Positions 10,197 to 19,460 of a stretch of 47,127 nt of DNA are shown here, piece after piece (within the stretch, counting starts at the first letter, position 1; the number at the start of each line of letters is the position of its first letter). The position numbers were made by a program, and so were the translations under genes. The notes under the pieces are model-generated. The model worked only from the letters and a program-made list of their open reading frames with translations. It had not been told where the DNA came from and did no database searches. Source of the stretch: Aeromicrobium choanae (GTDB lineage Bacteria; Actinomycetota; Actinomycetes; Propionibacteriales; Nocardioidaceae); NCBI GenBank assembly GCA_029265505.1, contig JAJUII010000002.1, positions 1 to 47,127 of the forward strand. Reading direction: 5' to 3'.

Positions 10197-11476
10197 GCGC
10201 GTGGAGCAACTGGGCCGGCAATGTCACGGCCACCGCCCAGGTCGTCGCCCGCCCCAGCAGCACCGCCGAGGTCGTCGACCTCGTCAGGACCCACGAGCGG
10301 CTCAAGGTCGTCGGCGCCGGACACTCGTTCACGCCGATCGCGGCCACCGACGGCGCGCTGGTCCACCTGGACCGCATGAGCCGGATCGTCTCCGCCGACG
10401 TGGCGAGCGGGCTGGTGCGCGTCCAGGCCGGCATCTCGCTGCGTCGACTCAATCGCGCGCTGGACGCCTTGGGGCTGGCGCTGCCGAACCTGGGCGACGT
10501 CGACCCCCAGTCGGTCGCCGGCGCCACCTCGACCGGAACCCACGGCACGGGCGCGAAGCGGTTCGGGATCGCCAAGGCGATCGCCGCCGTGCAGTTGGTG
10601 ACCGCCGACGGCACCGTCCACGAGGTGGACGCCTCCCACCCGTGGTTCGACGCGGTGCGCGTCGGCCTGGGCGCCCTCGGCGTGATCACCGAGGTCACCC
10701 TGCAGTGCGTGCCGGCGTTCCTGTTGCACGCCCGGGAGGAGCCCGCCTCGCTGTCGTCGGTCCTGGCGGACCTCGACGCCCTCGTCGACGGCAACGACCA
10801 CTTCGAGTTCTACTGGTTCCCGCACACGGACAAGGCACTGACCAAGCGCAACAACCGCGTGCCCGAGGGCACGGCCGCGGCGCCGCTGCCCCGCTGGCGG
10901 CATGCCCTGGACGACGAGTTCCTCTCCAACACCGTCTACGAGCGCGTCCAGCGCCTCGCGCTCGCCCGGCCGAGCCTGATTCCCCGCATCAACACCCTGT
11001 CCGGCTCACTGCTGGGCGCCCGTCAGTACACCGACGCCTCGCACCGCGTCTTCGTCTCGCCCCGGCGGGTGCGCTTCCGCGAGTCGGAGTTCGCCCTGCC
11101 GCGCGCCGCGGCGGCCGCGGCGATCGGCGAGATCCAGCGCTGGTTCGCCACCTCGGGCGAGCTCGTCTCGTTCCCGATCGAGGTCCGGTTCACCGCGGCC
11201 GACGACATCTGGATGTCGACCGGTCACGGACGCGACAGCGTCTACATCGCGGTGCACCAGTACCACCGCACCGACCCGACCCGCTACTTCGCCGCGATGC
11301 AGGAGATCTTCACCGCCCACGAGGGCCGTCCGCACTGGGGCAAGATGCACACCCTCGACGCGGAGTACCTGCGCGGCGTCTACCCGCGCTTCGACGACTT
11401 CCGTGCGGTGCGCGACGAGGCCGACCCCCAGCGGCGGTTCACCAACGCCTACCTGCGGCAGGTGCTGGGCGACTGA
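10193..11476 (+). CDS. FAD-linked D-arabinono-1,4-lactone oxidase family protein
   Basis: KVVGAGHSFTPIAATDGALVHLD and GATSTGTHGTG PCMH-type FAD-binding motifs; C-terminal HTLDAEYLRGVYPRFDDFRAVRDEADPQRRFTNAYL. Confidence 0.92.
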   Translation: MSAWSNWAGNVTATAQVVARPSSTAEVVDLVRTHERLKVVGAGHSFTPIAATDGALVHLDRMSRIVSADVASGLVRVQAGISLRRLNRALDALGLALPNLGDVDPQSVAGATSTGTHGTGAKRFGIAKAIAAVQLVTADGTVHEVDASHPWFDAVRVGLGALGVITEVTLQCVPAFLLHAREEPASLSSVLADLDALVDGNDHFEFYWFPHTDKALTKRNNRVPEGTAAAPLPRWRHALDDEFLSNTVYERVQRLALARPSLIPRINTLSGSLLGARQYTDASHRVFVSPRRVRFRESEFALPRAAAAAAIGEIQRWFATSGELVSFPIEVRFTAADDIWMSTGHGRDSVYIAVHQYHRTDPTRYFAAMQEIFTAHEGRPHWGKMHTLDAEYLRGVYPRFDDFRAVRDEADPQRRFTNAYLRQVLGD

Positions 11477-11478
11477 CG

Positions 11479-12429
11479 TCAGCCGGCGGCGCGCACGCGG
11501 TCGATCGCGTACAGCGCGATGCCGGCGGCGACGCCGGCGTTGAGCGACTCCAGCGACGACGCCATCGGGATCGACACGAGCTGGTCGCAGGTCTGCCCGA
11601 CGAGCCGCGACAGGCCCTTGCCCTCGCTGCCGATGACGACGGCGAGCGGACCGTCGGCCAGGTCGAGGTCGGGAAGCGCGACGTCGCCGTCGGCGGCCAG
11701 GCCGATCACCATCAGGCCCGCCTCCTGGTAGGCCTTGATCTGCCGGGTCAGGTTCGTGGCGCGAGCGACCGGAACGCGGGCTGCGGCGCCCGCCGAGGTC
11801 TTCCACGCCGCGGCCGTCATCTGGGCCGCTCGGCGCTCGGGGATGACGACGCCGTGGACGCCGAAGCCGGCGGCCGAGCGCACGATCGCGCCGAGGTTGC
11901 GTGGATCGGTGATGCCGTCCAACACCACGATCAGCGGCTTCTCGCCGCGTTCGGCGGCGATGTCGAGCAGTGCGGCCGGGTCGGCGTACTCGTAGGCCTG
12001 CAGCTTGGCGGCGATGCCCTGGTGGACCGCCCCGGAGGTGATGCGATCGAGCTCGGCTCGAGTCACCTCCAGCAGCGGCACGTGCAGGTCGGCCGCGAGC
12101 TGGAAGATCTCGCGAACCCGGTCGTCGCGATCGATGCCCTCGGCGACTTGGAGCGACACCACCGGCACCTCGGCGCGCAACAGCTCGACCACCGCGTTGC
12201 GGCCGACGACGAGCTCGGGTCCGTCGTCACCGCGCCGCTTCGGGCGGGTCGACTGCCGCCGCTCGGCAGCGCGGGCCATCTTGTACTTCTTGTGGTTCGG
12301 ACGATCCTCCGCGCGCGGCGTGGGGCCCTTGCCCTCGAGTCCCTTGCGACGGCGCCCGCCCGACCCGGCGGTGGGGTTGCCCTTGCCGGACTTCTTGACG
12401 GCGCCCTTGCGCTTGCTGTTGCCCGCCAT
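11479..12429 (-). CDS. rlmB: 23S rRNA (guanosine-2'-O)-methyltransferase RlmB (SpoU family)
   Basis: [32 protein letters not shown] and [26 protein letters not shown] motifs; long basic N-terminal extension common in actinobacteria. Confidence 0.95.
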   Translation of the reverse strand: MAGNSKRKGAVKKSGKGNPTAGSGGRRRKGLEGKGPTPRAEDRPNHKKYKMARAAERRQSTRPKRRGDDGPELVVGRNAVVELLRAEVPVVSLQVAEGIDRDDRVREIFQLAADLHVPLLEVTRAELDRITSGAVHQGIAAKLQAYEYADPAALLDIAAERGEKPLIVVLDGITDPRNLGAIVRSAAGFGVHGVVIPERRAAQMTAAAWKTSAGAAARVPVARATNLTRQIKAYQEAGLMVIGLAADGDVALPDLDLADGPLAVVIGSEGKGLSRLVGQTCDQLVSIPMASSLESLNAGVAAGIALYAIDRVRAAG

Positions 12430-13835
12430 CAGCGGCCACCCTTCAGGTTCCAGCGGGTGCCGGAGGGCGTGTCCTCCAGCTCGATCCCCGCCGCGGTCAG
12501 TCGGTCACGGATCGCGTCGGCGCGCGTCCAGTCCTTGGCGGCCTTCGCCTCGGCACGCTCCGCCACGAGTGCGGTCACCAGCCGGTCGAGCGCCTCGTCG
12601 GCGGAACCCGCGCCGTCAGTGGGGTGCCAGGTCAGCGGATCGACGCCGAGCACGTCGAGCATCGCGCGCACGGTGGCCAGGGTCTCGGCCAGCTCGGGCG
12701 AGGCTCCTCGGCCGAGCAGTCGATTGCCCTCGGCGACGTGACTCTGCAGGACCGCGAGCGCGGCCGGCACGGAGAGGTCGTCGTCCATCGCGGCGGCGAA
12801 GTCCGCCGGCACGTCGCCGGGCTCGCCGGCCCCCACCAGCTCCGCAGCGCGTGTGCAGAATCCCTCGATGCGCTCGAAGGCGGTCGCCGCCTCCGCGAGC
12901 GCCTGCTCGCTGTACTCGATGATCGAGCGGTAGTGGGCCGCCACGAGGTAGTAGCGCACGGCGATCGCCGGGAAGCGCTTGACGACCTCGCTGACCATGA
13001 GCGTGTTGCCGACGCTCTTGCTCATCTTGGCGTTGCCCAGGTTGAGCATCGCGTTGTGCATCCACAGCCGGGCGAACGGCTGACCCGCCGCGCGCGACTG
13101 GGCGAGCTCGTTCTCGTGGTGCGGGAAGCGCAGGTCCAGCCCGCCGCCGTGGATGTCGAACTCGGTGCCCAGGTACTTCGCCGCCATCGCCGAGCACTCC
13201 AGGTGCCAGCCGGGACGGCCGCGACCCCACGGGGTCGACCACGCGGCGGTCTCGGGCTCGCCGGGCTTGTGACCCTTCCACAGCGCGAAGTCGCGCGGAT
13301 CGCGCTTGCCCTCCGGCGGGGCGTCGGGGGCCGGCTGCATGTCGTCGATGCGCTGGTTCGACAGCTCGCCGTAGGCCGGCCAGGAGCGCACGTCGAAGTA
13401 GACGTCGCCCGAGCCGTCACTCGCCGGGTAGGCGTGACCGCGCTCGATCAGCGTCGCGATCATCTCGATCATCTCCGGCACGTGTCCGGTGGCGCGCGGC
13501 TCGTAGGTGGGCGGACGGCAGTTGAGGACCTCGTATGCAGCGTGCAGCGCGCGCTCGTTGCGGTAGGCGACGGCGAACCACGGCTCGCCGGTCTCCTCGG
13601 CCTTGGCGAGGATCTTGTCGTCGATGTCGGTGACGTTCGCGACGATGGTGACCTTCAGCCCGGACCTCTCGAGCCAGCGCCGCAGGACGTCGAACACGAG
13701 CTCCTTGCGGATGTGGCCGATGTGCGGCGGCCCCTGGACGGTCAGGCCACAGTGGTAGATGCCGACCTGACCCGGCACGACCGGATCGAGCGGGCGCAGT
13801 TCACGGGTGGCGGAGTCGTACAGGCACAGCGTCAC
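12429..13835 (-). CDS. cysS: cysteinyl-tRNA synthetase
   Basis: [63 protein letters not shown] and KMSKSVGN. Confidence 0.97.
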   Translation of the reverse strand: MTLCLYDSATRELRPLDPVVPGQVGIYHCGLTVQGPPHIGHIRKELVFDVLRRWLERSGLKVTIVANVTDIDDKILAKAEETGEPWFAVAYRNERALHAAYEVLNCRPPTYEPRATGHVPEMIEMIATLIERGHAYPASDGSGDVYFDVRSWPAYGELSNQRIDDMQPAPDAPPEGKRDPRDFALWKGHKPGEPETAAWSTPWGRGRPGWHLECSAMAAKYLGTEFDIHGGGLDLRFPHHENELAQSRAAGQPFARLWMHNAMLNLGNAKMSKSVGNTLMVSEVVKRFPAIAVRYYLVAAHYRSIIEYSEQALAEAATAFERIEGFCTRAAELVGAGEPGDVPADFAAAMDDDLSVPAALAVLQSHVAEGNRLLGRGASPELAETLATVRAMLDVLGVDPLTWHPTDGAGSADEALDRLVTALVAERAEAKAAKDWTRADAIRDRLTAAGIELEDTPSGTRWNLKGGR

Positions 13836-13938
13836 CCGCCCAGCCTATCTGTCGCCCGCGGCGGCGCCGACCACGCGCGGAGCCCGCACGAACGCCACTT
13901 TCACCCCATCCGCCACACGATGCACGTAGCCTGACAGG

Positions 13939-15087
13939 GTGATCCGTCGACTCTTCCCCGTCGCGGCCGTGCTCACCGCGCTGCTGTCGTCCGTCCTCAT
14001 CGCCCCCGGTCTGACCTCGGCCCCCGCCCGAGCCGCGTCGTACCCCAAGCCCGCGCTCACCCACTGGACGCCCAAGCTAGTCATCCCCGCCGGCGCCCGG
14101 TCGGCGAGGTTCCGCTCGCCGTGGGTCTCGACGCCGCAGCCGAGCACCGCGCTGATCCCGACGTGGAACGTCGGCAGGATGCCCTCCAAGACGTGGCTCA
14201 ACGTGTACGTGCGTGTCGCCGACGGCTCGACGGCGACGCGATGGAAGAAAGTGGCGGTCTGGCGGCACGCGATCAACCGCGGCACCCGGCGGACCTTCGG
14301 CCGGCAGGCGGACTCGCTCGCCTACCTCGACACCGACGTGATCCGGGCGCAGTCGGGCCGGGCGTTCACGCGCTGGCAGATCCAGGTCGTCGTCAAGCGC
14401 AAGAGCCCCGCGGTGAAGTCCCCGGTGCTGCGCCGGGTGGCCGCCGTGACGTCGACCTACACGACGAAGTCGGCCGCCACCTCCTCGACCACGATGACGC
14501 GCACCGTCGACCTGGCCGTGCCGACCTATTCGCAGATGACCCACCGCGGCCACTACCCGAAGTTCGGCGGGGGCGGCCAGGCCTGGTGCTCGCCGACCTC
14601 CACCGCGATGGTGCTGGACTACTGGGGACGCGGACCGAAGAAGTCCGCCACCGCCTGGGCGACCGGCGTCGACCGCCAGGTCGACCATGCCGCCCGGTTC
14701 ACCTACGACTCGTCCTATCGCGGCACCGGCACCTGGCCGTTCAACACCGCCTACGCCTCGCGCCAGAAGACCGACGCACTCGTCCACCGGCTGCCGAACC
14801 TGCGGGCGGTCGAGAAGCAGATCAAGCGCGGCGTGCCCGTCGTGGCCTCGATCGCCTTCGCCCGCGGCGCCCTGACCGGATCTCCGATCAGCGCGACCCC
14901 CGGCCACCTGGTCGTGGTCCGAGGCTTCACCGCCACCGGCGACGTCATCGTCAACGATCCGGCAGGCCAGACCAACGGGGCGGTCCGTCGGGTCTACCGG
15001 CGCGCCGAGTTCGAGCGCGCCTGGCTGGGCGGCAGTGGCGGCGTCGTCTACCTCATCGCCCCCCGTGGGCGCGGTCTGGTCTTCTGA
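13939..15087 (+). CDS. secreted C39-like (papain-fold) peptidase
   Basis: N-terminal signal peptide; PTYSQMTHRGHYPKFGGGGQAWCSPTSTAMVLDYWG (Cys), GHLVVVRGF (His), VNDPAG (Asp). Confidence 0.82.
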   Translation: MIRRLFPVAAVLTALLSSVLIAPGLTSAPARAASYPKPALTHWTPKLVIPAGARSARFRSPWVSTPQPSTALIPTWNVGRMPSKTWLNVYVRVADGSTATRWKKVAVWRHAINRGTRRTFGRQADSLAYLDTDVIRAQSGRAFTRWQIQVVVKRKSPAVKSPVLRRVAAVTSTYTTKSAATSSTTMTRTVDLAVPTYSQMTHRGHYPKFGGGGQAWCSPTSTAMVLDYWGRGPKKSATAWATGVDRQVDHAARFTYDSSYRGTGTWPFNTAYASRQKTDALVHRLPNLRAVEKQIKRGVPVVASIAFARGALTGSPISATPGHLVVVRGFTATGDVIVNDPAGQTNGAVRRVYRRAEFERAWLGGSGGVVYLIAPRGRGLVF

Positions 15088-15117
15088 CCCGGGCGCTCGG
15101 ACGGCTAGCCTGCTGGG

Positions 15118-15588
15118 GTGAGCATTCCGCGAGTCGGCATCGGCACCGACGTCCATCGGCTCGTCGCCGGCAGGCCGCTGTGGGTCGCCGGCCTGCACTG
15201 GCCCGACGCGCCTCGCGGCCTGGAGGGCCATTCGGACGGCGACTGCGTCGCGCACGCGATCGTCGATGCGGTGCTGGCTGCCGCCGGACTGGGTGACATC
15301 GGCTCGCGCTTCGGCGTCGACGATCCCCATCGGGCCGGAGCCGCGGGACTGGACTTCCTGCGCTGGACGGCCGAGCTCGTGGCCGACGCCCGCCTGGCGA
15401 TCGGCAACGTGAGCGTGCAGATGATCGGCAACGAGCCGCGCCTGGCGCCCCGCCGCGACGAGGCCGTCGACGCCCTCAGCGGCGCGCTCGGCGCTCCGGT
15501 CTCCCTGTCGGCCACCACGACCGACGGGCTCGGTCTGACCGGCCGCGGCGAGGGGATCGCCGCCATCGCGGTCGCGATGGTGCACTGA
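15118..15588 (+). CDS. ispF: 2-C-methyl-D-erythritol 2,4-cyclodiphosphate synthase
   Basis: [37 protein letters not shown] and [18 protein letters not shown]. Confidence 0.95.
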   Translation: MSIPRVGIGTDVHRLVAGRPLWVAGLHWPDAPRGLEGHSDGDCVAHAIVDAVLAAAGLGDIGSRFGVDDPHRAGAAGLDFLRWTAELVADARLAIGNVSVQMIGNEPRLAPRRDEAVDALSGALGAPVSLSATTTDGLGLTGRGEGIAAIAVAMVH

Positions 15589-15657
15589 CCACGACCGACG
15601 AGAGCCCGGCGTCCGCCCCGTCCCGGAAGCGAACGCCGGGCCGCCGCCGGCCGCGGC

Positions 15658-16848
15658 TCAGTCCGGCAACGGAGCCAGGGCGCGCTCGTCCGACCCGTAG
15701 TACTCGGCGAGGATCCGCTGGGCGACCGCCGCACCGGATCGCTCCAGCCGATCGCGACCGCCCGGCAGCCGCCCCAGCACGCGGTAGCGCAGCGTGTTGA
15801 CCAGCCACAGCATCGCGAACGCCCACCCCGGGCGCCACGGCAGTCCCAGCTCCCGCATGCTCCGTCGCCCGAGGAACACGCTGAGCATGCTCAGGTTCCG
15901 CTCCACCTTCCACCGCCCGTGGGGCAGCGTGCGCAGCACGGCGACGATGTCCTGGGCCAGCCGCGGCCCCGCCTCGGTGATCGCGCCCTGGGCGAGTACG
16001 ACGTGGTAGTTGATCCGGTGCCGCTCCCGCTCGTCGTCGACGAGCCACTCGGGCTGCACCCCCATGAGCCAGCCCACGTACTTCCACAAGTGCATGACCG
16101 CCCGGGAGTCCTCCGGGCTCACCGGGACACCCAGGGCGCGCACGCCGATCAGGGCCGCACCGTCGAAGAGCCCGAGCGTGCCGGCCTGGTCGGCCTGGTT
16201 GATCGGCAGTCCCCAGCGCGCCACGTCCCAGCGCCCGAGCAGCGCCTGGTTGACCATCGCGTGCATCACCCGGACGTGCAGTGTGGCGCGCCACCCCTCG
16301 GCGTGCGGGGCCAACCCGCCCGGCGTGGTGACGGCGACCGCCCAGGCCTGGGTCTCGGCCAGCCGCCGCCGCGTGCCGTCCCCGGTCAGGCCGCCGGTGG
16401 CGACGAGCAGGTCCGGTGGACCGCCGAACCGATAGCCGCCGATGAGCGAGAGCTGCAGCAGGACGTCGGCGGCATTGCGGCCGAACCGACGGAAAGCACG
16501 CGCTCCCCGGTCGAGGAGCTCCGGGTCGACCCAGCTCGGGGTCTGCTCGACCACCGCGAAGAACTCGCGCAGCGCCGTCGGCGGGTCGTCGACCGCCGCG
16601 ACGCCGTGCGTCAGCGCCGTCCGCAGCTGCGCCATGGTGACGCGGTCCGGGTCGGTGGGCCGGCGCCGCATCGCCGCGGCGAGTCGGTCACCCAGCTCGT
16701 CGGTCCGGCCGAAGGCGCGACCCAGTCGATCCATCAGCGCCTCGTCGACCTCGTCCACCCGGCCGAGGTACCGCAGCACCCGGCCGAGCCGCCGGTTCCG
16801 CTCCTCGGCGGCCCGGAACCGGCTCGGGAACGCCGCCACCTCGACCAT
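15658..16848 (-). CDS. MpaB / DUF2236-family oxygenase-like protein (latex-clearing-protein superfamily)
   Basis: VRVMHAMVNQALLGRWDVARWGLPINQADQAGTLGLFDGAALIGVRALGVPVSPEDSRAVMHLWKYVGWLMGV pattern; start taken at MVEVAAFPSRF. Confidence 0.8.
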   Translation of the reverse strand: MVEVAAFPSRFRAAEERNRRLGRVLRYLGRVDEVDEALMDRLGRAFGRTDELGDRLAAAMRRRPTDPDRVTMAQLRTALTHGVAAVDDPPTALREFFAVVEQTPSWVDPELLDRGARAFRRFGRNAADVLLQLSLIGGYRFGGPPDLLVATGGLTGDGTRRRLAETQAWAVAVTTPGGLAPHAEGWRATLHVRVMHAMVNQALLGRWDVARWGLPINQADQAGTLGLFDGAALIGVRALGVPVSPEDSRAVMHLWKYVGWLMGVQPEWLVDDERERHRINYHVVLAQGAITEAGPRLAQDIVAVLRTLPHGRWKVERNLSMLSVFLGRRSMRELGLPWRPGWAFAMLWLVNTLRYRVLGRLPGGRDRLERSGAAVAQRILAEYYGSDERALAPLPD

Positions 16849-16863
16849 GGCGAAATCCTGACA

Positions 16864-16877
16864 CGAGCGTTTGCTCG
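16864..16877. promoter_or_regulatory. Candidate TetR operator CGAGC-GTTT-GCTCG
   Basis: Inverted repeat in the divergent gap between the MpaB-like gene (-) and TetR gene (+). Confidence 0.6.
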
Positions 16878-16892
16878 CATACAATTCGCACG

Positions 16893-17489
16893 ATGAGCTT
16901 GCGCAAGGTCCCGCGACAGCGGCGTTCACGCGAGATGGTCGAGCGGATCCTCGCCGCCACTCGCGAGGTGCTCGTGGCGGACGGCTACGAGCACCTGACC
17001 ACGAACCGAGTCGCCGCGCGCGCCTCGATCAGCCCCGGCTCGCTGTACCAGTACTTCCCCGACAAGAGCGCCCTCGTCGAGGAGGTGACCTCGCGCTACG
17101 TCGACCGTCTGGCCGAGGACGTCGTCGCCGCGCTGGTCGATCACGTCCACGACGACCCGACGGCGATGGCCCGCGCCACGGCCGAGGCACTGCTGACCGC
17201 CCTCGAACGCGACCGCACGCTGCTGCGGATCGTCTGGCAGGAGCTGCCCGTCGCGCGTCACCTCGACGATCGCCTCGGCCTGGAGCGTCGCGTGCGCGAC
17301 GTGCTGCGGGCCTATCTGGGCGGTCGGCTGCCCGCCGGCGCACGGCGCCGGGACCCGGCGCGGACGTCCTGGCTCATCGTGCTCGCGGTGGAGACGCTCG
17401 CCGTGCGGTTCGTCCTCGACGAGAGCCCGCCGCTGACCCGCGAGGAGTTCGTGGACGACCTCGTCGCGATGGCGACCGCCTGGCTCTGA
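16893..17489 (+). CDS. TetR-family transcriptional regulator
   Basis: RQRRSREMVERILAATREVLVADGYEHLTTNRVAARASISPGSLYQYFPDKSALVEEV, a TetR HTH. Confidence 0.93.
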   Translation: MSLRKVPRQRRSREMVERILAATREVLVADGYEHLTTNRVAARASISPGSLYQYFPDKSALVEEVTSRYVDRLAEDVVAALVDHVHDDPTAMARATAEALLTALERDRTLLRIVWQELPVARHLDDRLGLERRVRDVLRAYLGGRLPAGARRRDPARTSWLIVLAVETLAVRFVLDESPPLTREEFVDDLVAMATAWL

Positions 17490-17492
17490 GAC

Positions 17493-17524
17493 GACGAACG
17501 CCCGGCCGAAGCCGGGCGTTCGTC
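17493..17524. terminator. Bidirectional hairpin between convergent tetR and carD
   Basis: GACGAACGCCCGGC-CGAA-GCCGGGCGTTCGTC, perfect 14-bp stem. Confidence 0.85.
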
Positions 17525-17537
17525 AGTCACGGAGCGC

Positions 17538-18023
17538 TCAGGAGGCGAGGACCTCGTCGAGCCGCAGCTCGGCCTTGTCCTCGTTCGTGTTCTCGGCGAG
17601 CGCGAGCTCCGAGACGAGGATCTGGCGGGCCTTGGCCAGCATCCGCTTCTCGCCGGCCGAGAGGCCACGCTCGTGGTCACGGCGCCACAGGTCACGCACG
17701 ACCTCGGCGACCTTGAGGACGTCACCGGAGTGGAGCTTCTCCAGGTTCGCCTTGTACCGACGCGACCAGTTCGTGGGCTCCTCGACGTGCTCGGCGCGCA
17801 GGACGCTGAACACCTTCTCCAGACCGGCCTCGTCGACGACGTCACGCACTCCGACGAGATCGACGTTGTCGGCCGGCACGCGCACGACCAGATCGTTCTG
17901 AGCGATGATCCGAAGGACGAGGTACGTGCGGTCCTCGCCCTTGATGGTCCGAACCTCGATGTCTTCGATCACCGCCGCCCCGTGATTGGGATACACAACG
18001 GTTTCGCCGACAGTGAAAGTCAT
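17538..18023 (-). CDS. carD: CarD-family transcriptional regulator
   Basis: [39 protein letters not shown], CarD_CdnL N-terminus. Confidence 0.96.
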   Translation of the reverse strand: MTFTVGETVVYPNHGAAVIEDIEVRTIKGEDRTYLVLRIIAQNDLVVRVPADNVDLVGVRDVVDEAGLEKVFSVLRAEHVEEPTNWSRRYKANLEKLHSGDVLKVAEVVRDLWRRDHERGLSAGEKRMLAKARQILVSELALAENTNEDKAELRLDEVLAS

Positions 18024-18120
18024 GAAGAATGCACCTTTCCTAGGTGACCAGAATAACAGAAGCGGCCCAGTACCCCGCCTGCCTGCGATCGGGGCATCCG
18101 GGGCGGGCTACGATGCCTGC

Positions 18121-18615
18121 GTGAGCACACGTCGCACCATCGCCGCCATCGCCGTGGCCGTCATCGCACCGTTCGCGCTCTCGGCCTGCGGTTCGAGCTT
18201 CGGCGCCCAGACCAACCAGCAGTACCAGGCCGCCGACGGCGCGAACCTGCGCACCGGTCCGGTCGAGGTCCACAACGGACTGTTCGTCGACAACGGCGAC
18301 GGCACGGCCACCTTCTCCGGTGCCCTGCTCGCCGACGAGCAGCAGACGATCGAGAGCATCACGGTCGCCGGCAAGGCCAAGAAGCTCGCCGAACCGATCA
18401 CGCTCGCCCCCCAGCAGCTCGTCACCCTCGGCAAGAAGGGCGAGATCGTCGTCAAGAGCGACGACCTCAAGGCGGGCGGCTACACGACCATCAGCTTCGC
18501 CGCGTCGCCCGGCGGCGACGTCAGCATCGAGGTCCCCGTGTTCGAGCGCACCTCCATGTACGACGACGTCGCCAAGCGTCCCACCGCGGGCGAGGACGCC
18601 GACGCGACCGAGTGA
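18121..18615 (+). CDS. small lipoprotein, unknown function
   Basis: Signal peptide and lipobox FALSACGSS; resembles the extracytoplasmic lipoproteins often found beside carD in Nocardioidaceae (family not confirmed). Confidence 0.78.
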   Translation: MSTRRTIAAIAVAVIAPFALSACGSSFGAQTNQQYQAADGANLRTGPVEVHNGLFVDNGDGTATFSGALLADEQQTIESITVAGKAKKLAEPITLAPQQLVTLGKKGEIVVKSDDLKAGGYTTISFAASPGGDVSIEVPVFERTSMYDDVAKRPTAGEDADATE

Positions 18616-18626
18616 CACCGGCTCCG

Positions 18627-18671
18627 ACGTGACGAGGGGCCCGGGCGATCCGCCCGGGCCCCTCGTCACGT
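18627..18671. terminator. Strong hairpin terminator between convergent lipoprotein gene and phoU
   Basis: ACGTGACGAGGGGCCCGGGCG-ATC-CGCCCGGGCCCCTCGTCACGT, perfect 21-bp stem with 3-nt loop. Confidence 0.88.
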
Positions 18672-18680
18672 TCCCGCGAC

Positions 18681-19328
18681 TCAGCCCACCGGCATCTCTC
18701 CGGTGACGAGGAAGACGACGCGCCGGCCCATGCTGACCGCGTGGTCGCCGATCCGCTCGTAGTAGCGCCCCAGCAACGCCAAGTCGATCGCGGTGTCGAC
18801 CCCGTGCTCCCAGTCGCTGTCCAGGAGCACCCGGAACAGGTCCCGCCGCAGCCGATCCATCCGGTCGTCCTCGAGCTCGAGCTCGGCGGCCGCGTCGAGG
18901 TCGCGCCCGGCCACGATCCGGGACGCCGAGGCGATCATCGCGTCGCCCACCCGGGCCATGTCGCCGATGAGCGGACGCACCGGCGAGGGGACGGCCGCCT
19001 CCGGGGCGCGCCGACGGGCGATCTTCGCGACGTGGACCGCCAGCGCGCTCATCCGCTGCAGGTCGGCGACCATGCGGAGCGTGGCCACGAGCTGGCGCAG
19101 ATCCGTCGCCACGGGCTGCTGAGTGGCCAGCAGCACCAGCGCCCGCTCCTCGATCTCGTCGACGGCCGTCTCGATGTCGCCGCCGGCGGAGATGACTCGC
19201 TCGGCGGTGGGCACGTCGGTGTCGAGCAGGGCCGAGGTCGCCTCGCCCACCGATCGGCGCACCCGGTCGGTGACGCGGACGAGATCGTCGATGATCCGGT
19301 CGAGCTGCTCGTAGTACTGATGGCGCAT
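18681..19328 (-). CDS. phoU: phosphate signalling protein PhoU
   Basis: MRHQYYEQLDRIIDDLVRVTDRV...LLGRYYERIGDHAVSMGRRVVFLVTGE. The 635-aa upstream extension in the ORF track is antisense shadow. Confidence 0.95.
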   Translation of the reverse strand: MRHQYYEQLDRIIDDLVRVTDRVRRSVGEATSALLDTDVPTAERVISAGGDIETAVDEIEERALVLLATQQPVATDLRQLVATLRMVADLQRMSALAVHVAKIARRRAPEAAVPSPVRPLIGDMARVGDAMIASASRIVAGRDLDAAAELELEDDRMDRLRRDLFRVLLDSDWEHGVDTAIDLALLGRYYERIGDHAVSMGRRVVFLVTGEMPVG

Positions 19329-19350
19329 GACCCGACCGTAGGAGCGTGCC

Positions 19351-19389
19351 GTGAACGGTCGGCGACGTGCGGTGAACGTGCGGTGAACG
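19351..19389 (-). promoter_or_regulatory. PHO-box-like direct repeats
   Basis: Minus strand reads GTTCACC-GCAC-GTTCACC-GCAC-degenerate unit-GTTCACG. GTGAACG occurs on the + strand at 19351, 19372 and 19383 (spacings 21 and 11). Confidence 0.8.
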
Positions 19390-19460
19390 TCCGCCGAAGG
19401 TGTGGCGGCGAACCGGTCCGGCGCATCGTCGGCAGATGAACGGCAGCCTACGATCGAGGC

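Noticed and set aside
10033-12741. 902-aa + strand ORF
   Set aside because: Shadow frame across lactone oxidase, rlmB and cysS, all strongly supported in other frames.
15597-15657. Hairpin (GCCCGGCGT...ACGCCGGGC) between ispF and the MpaB-like gene
   Set aside because: Long loop and no T-tract; could be a weak terminator but is not distinctive enough to list.
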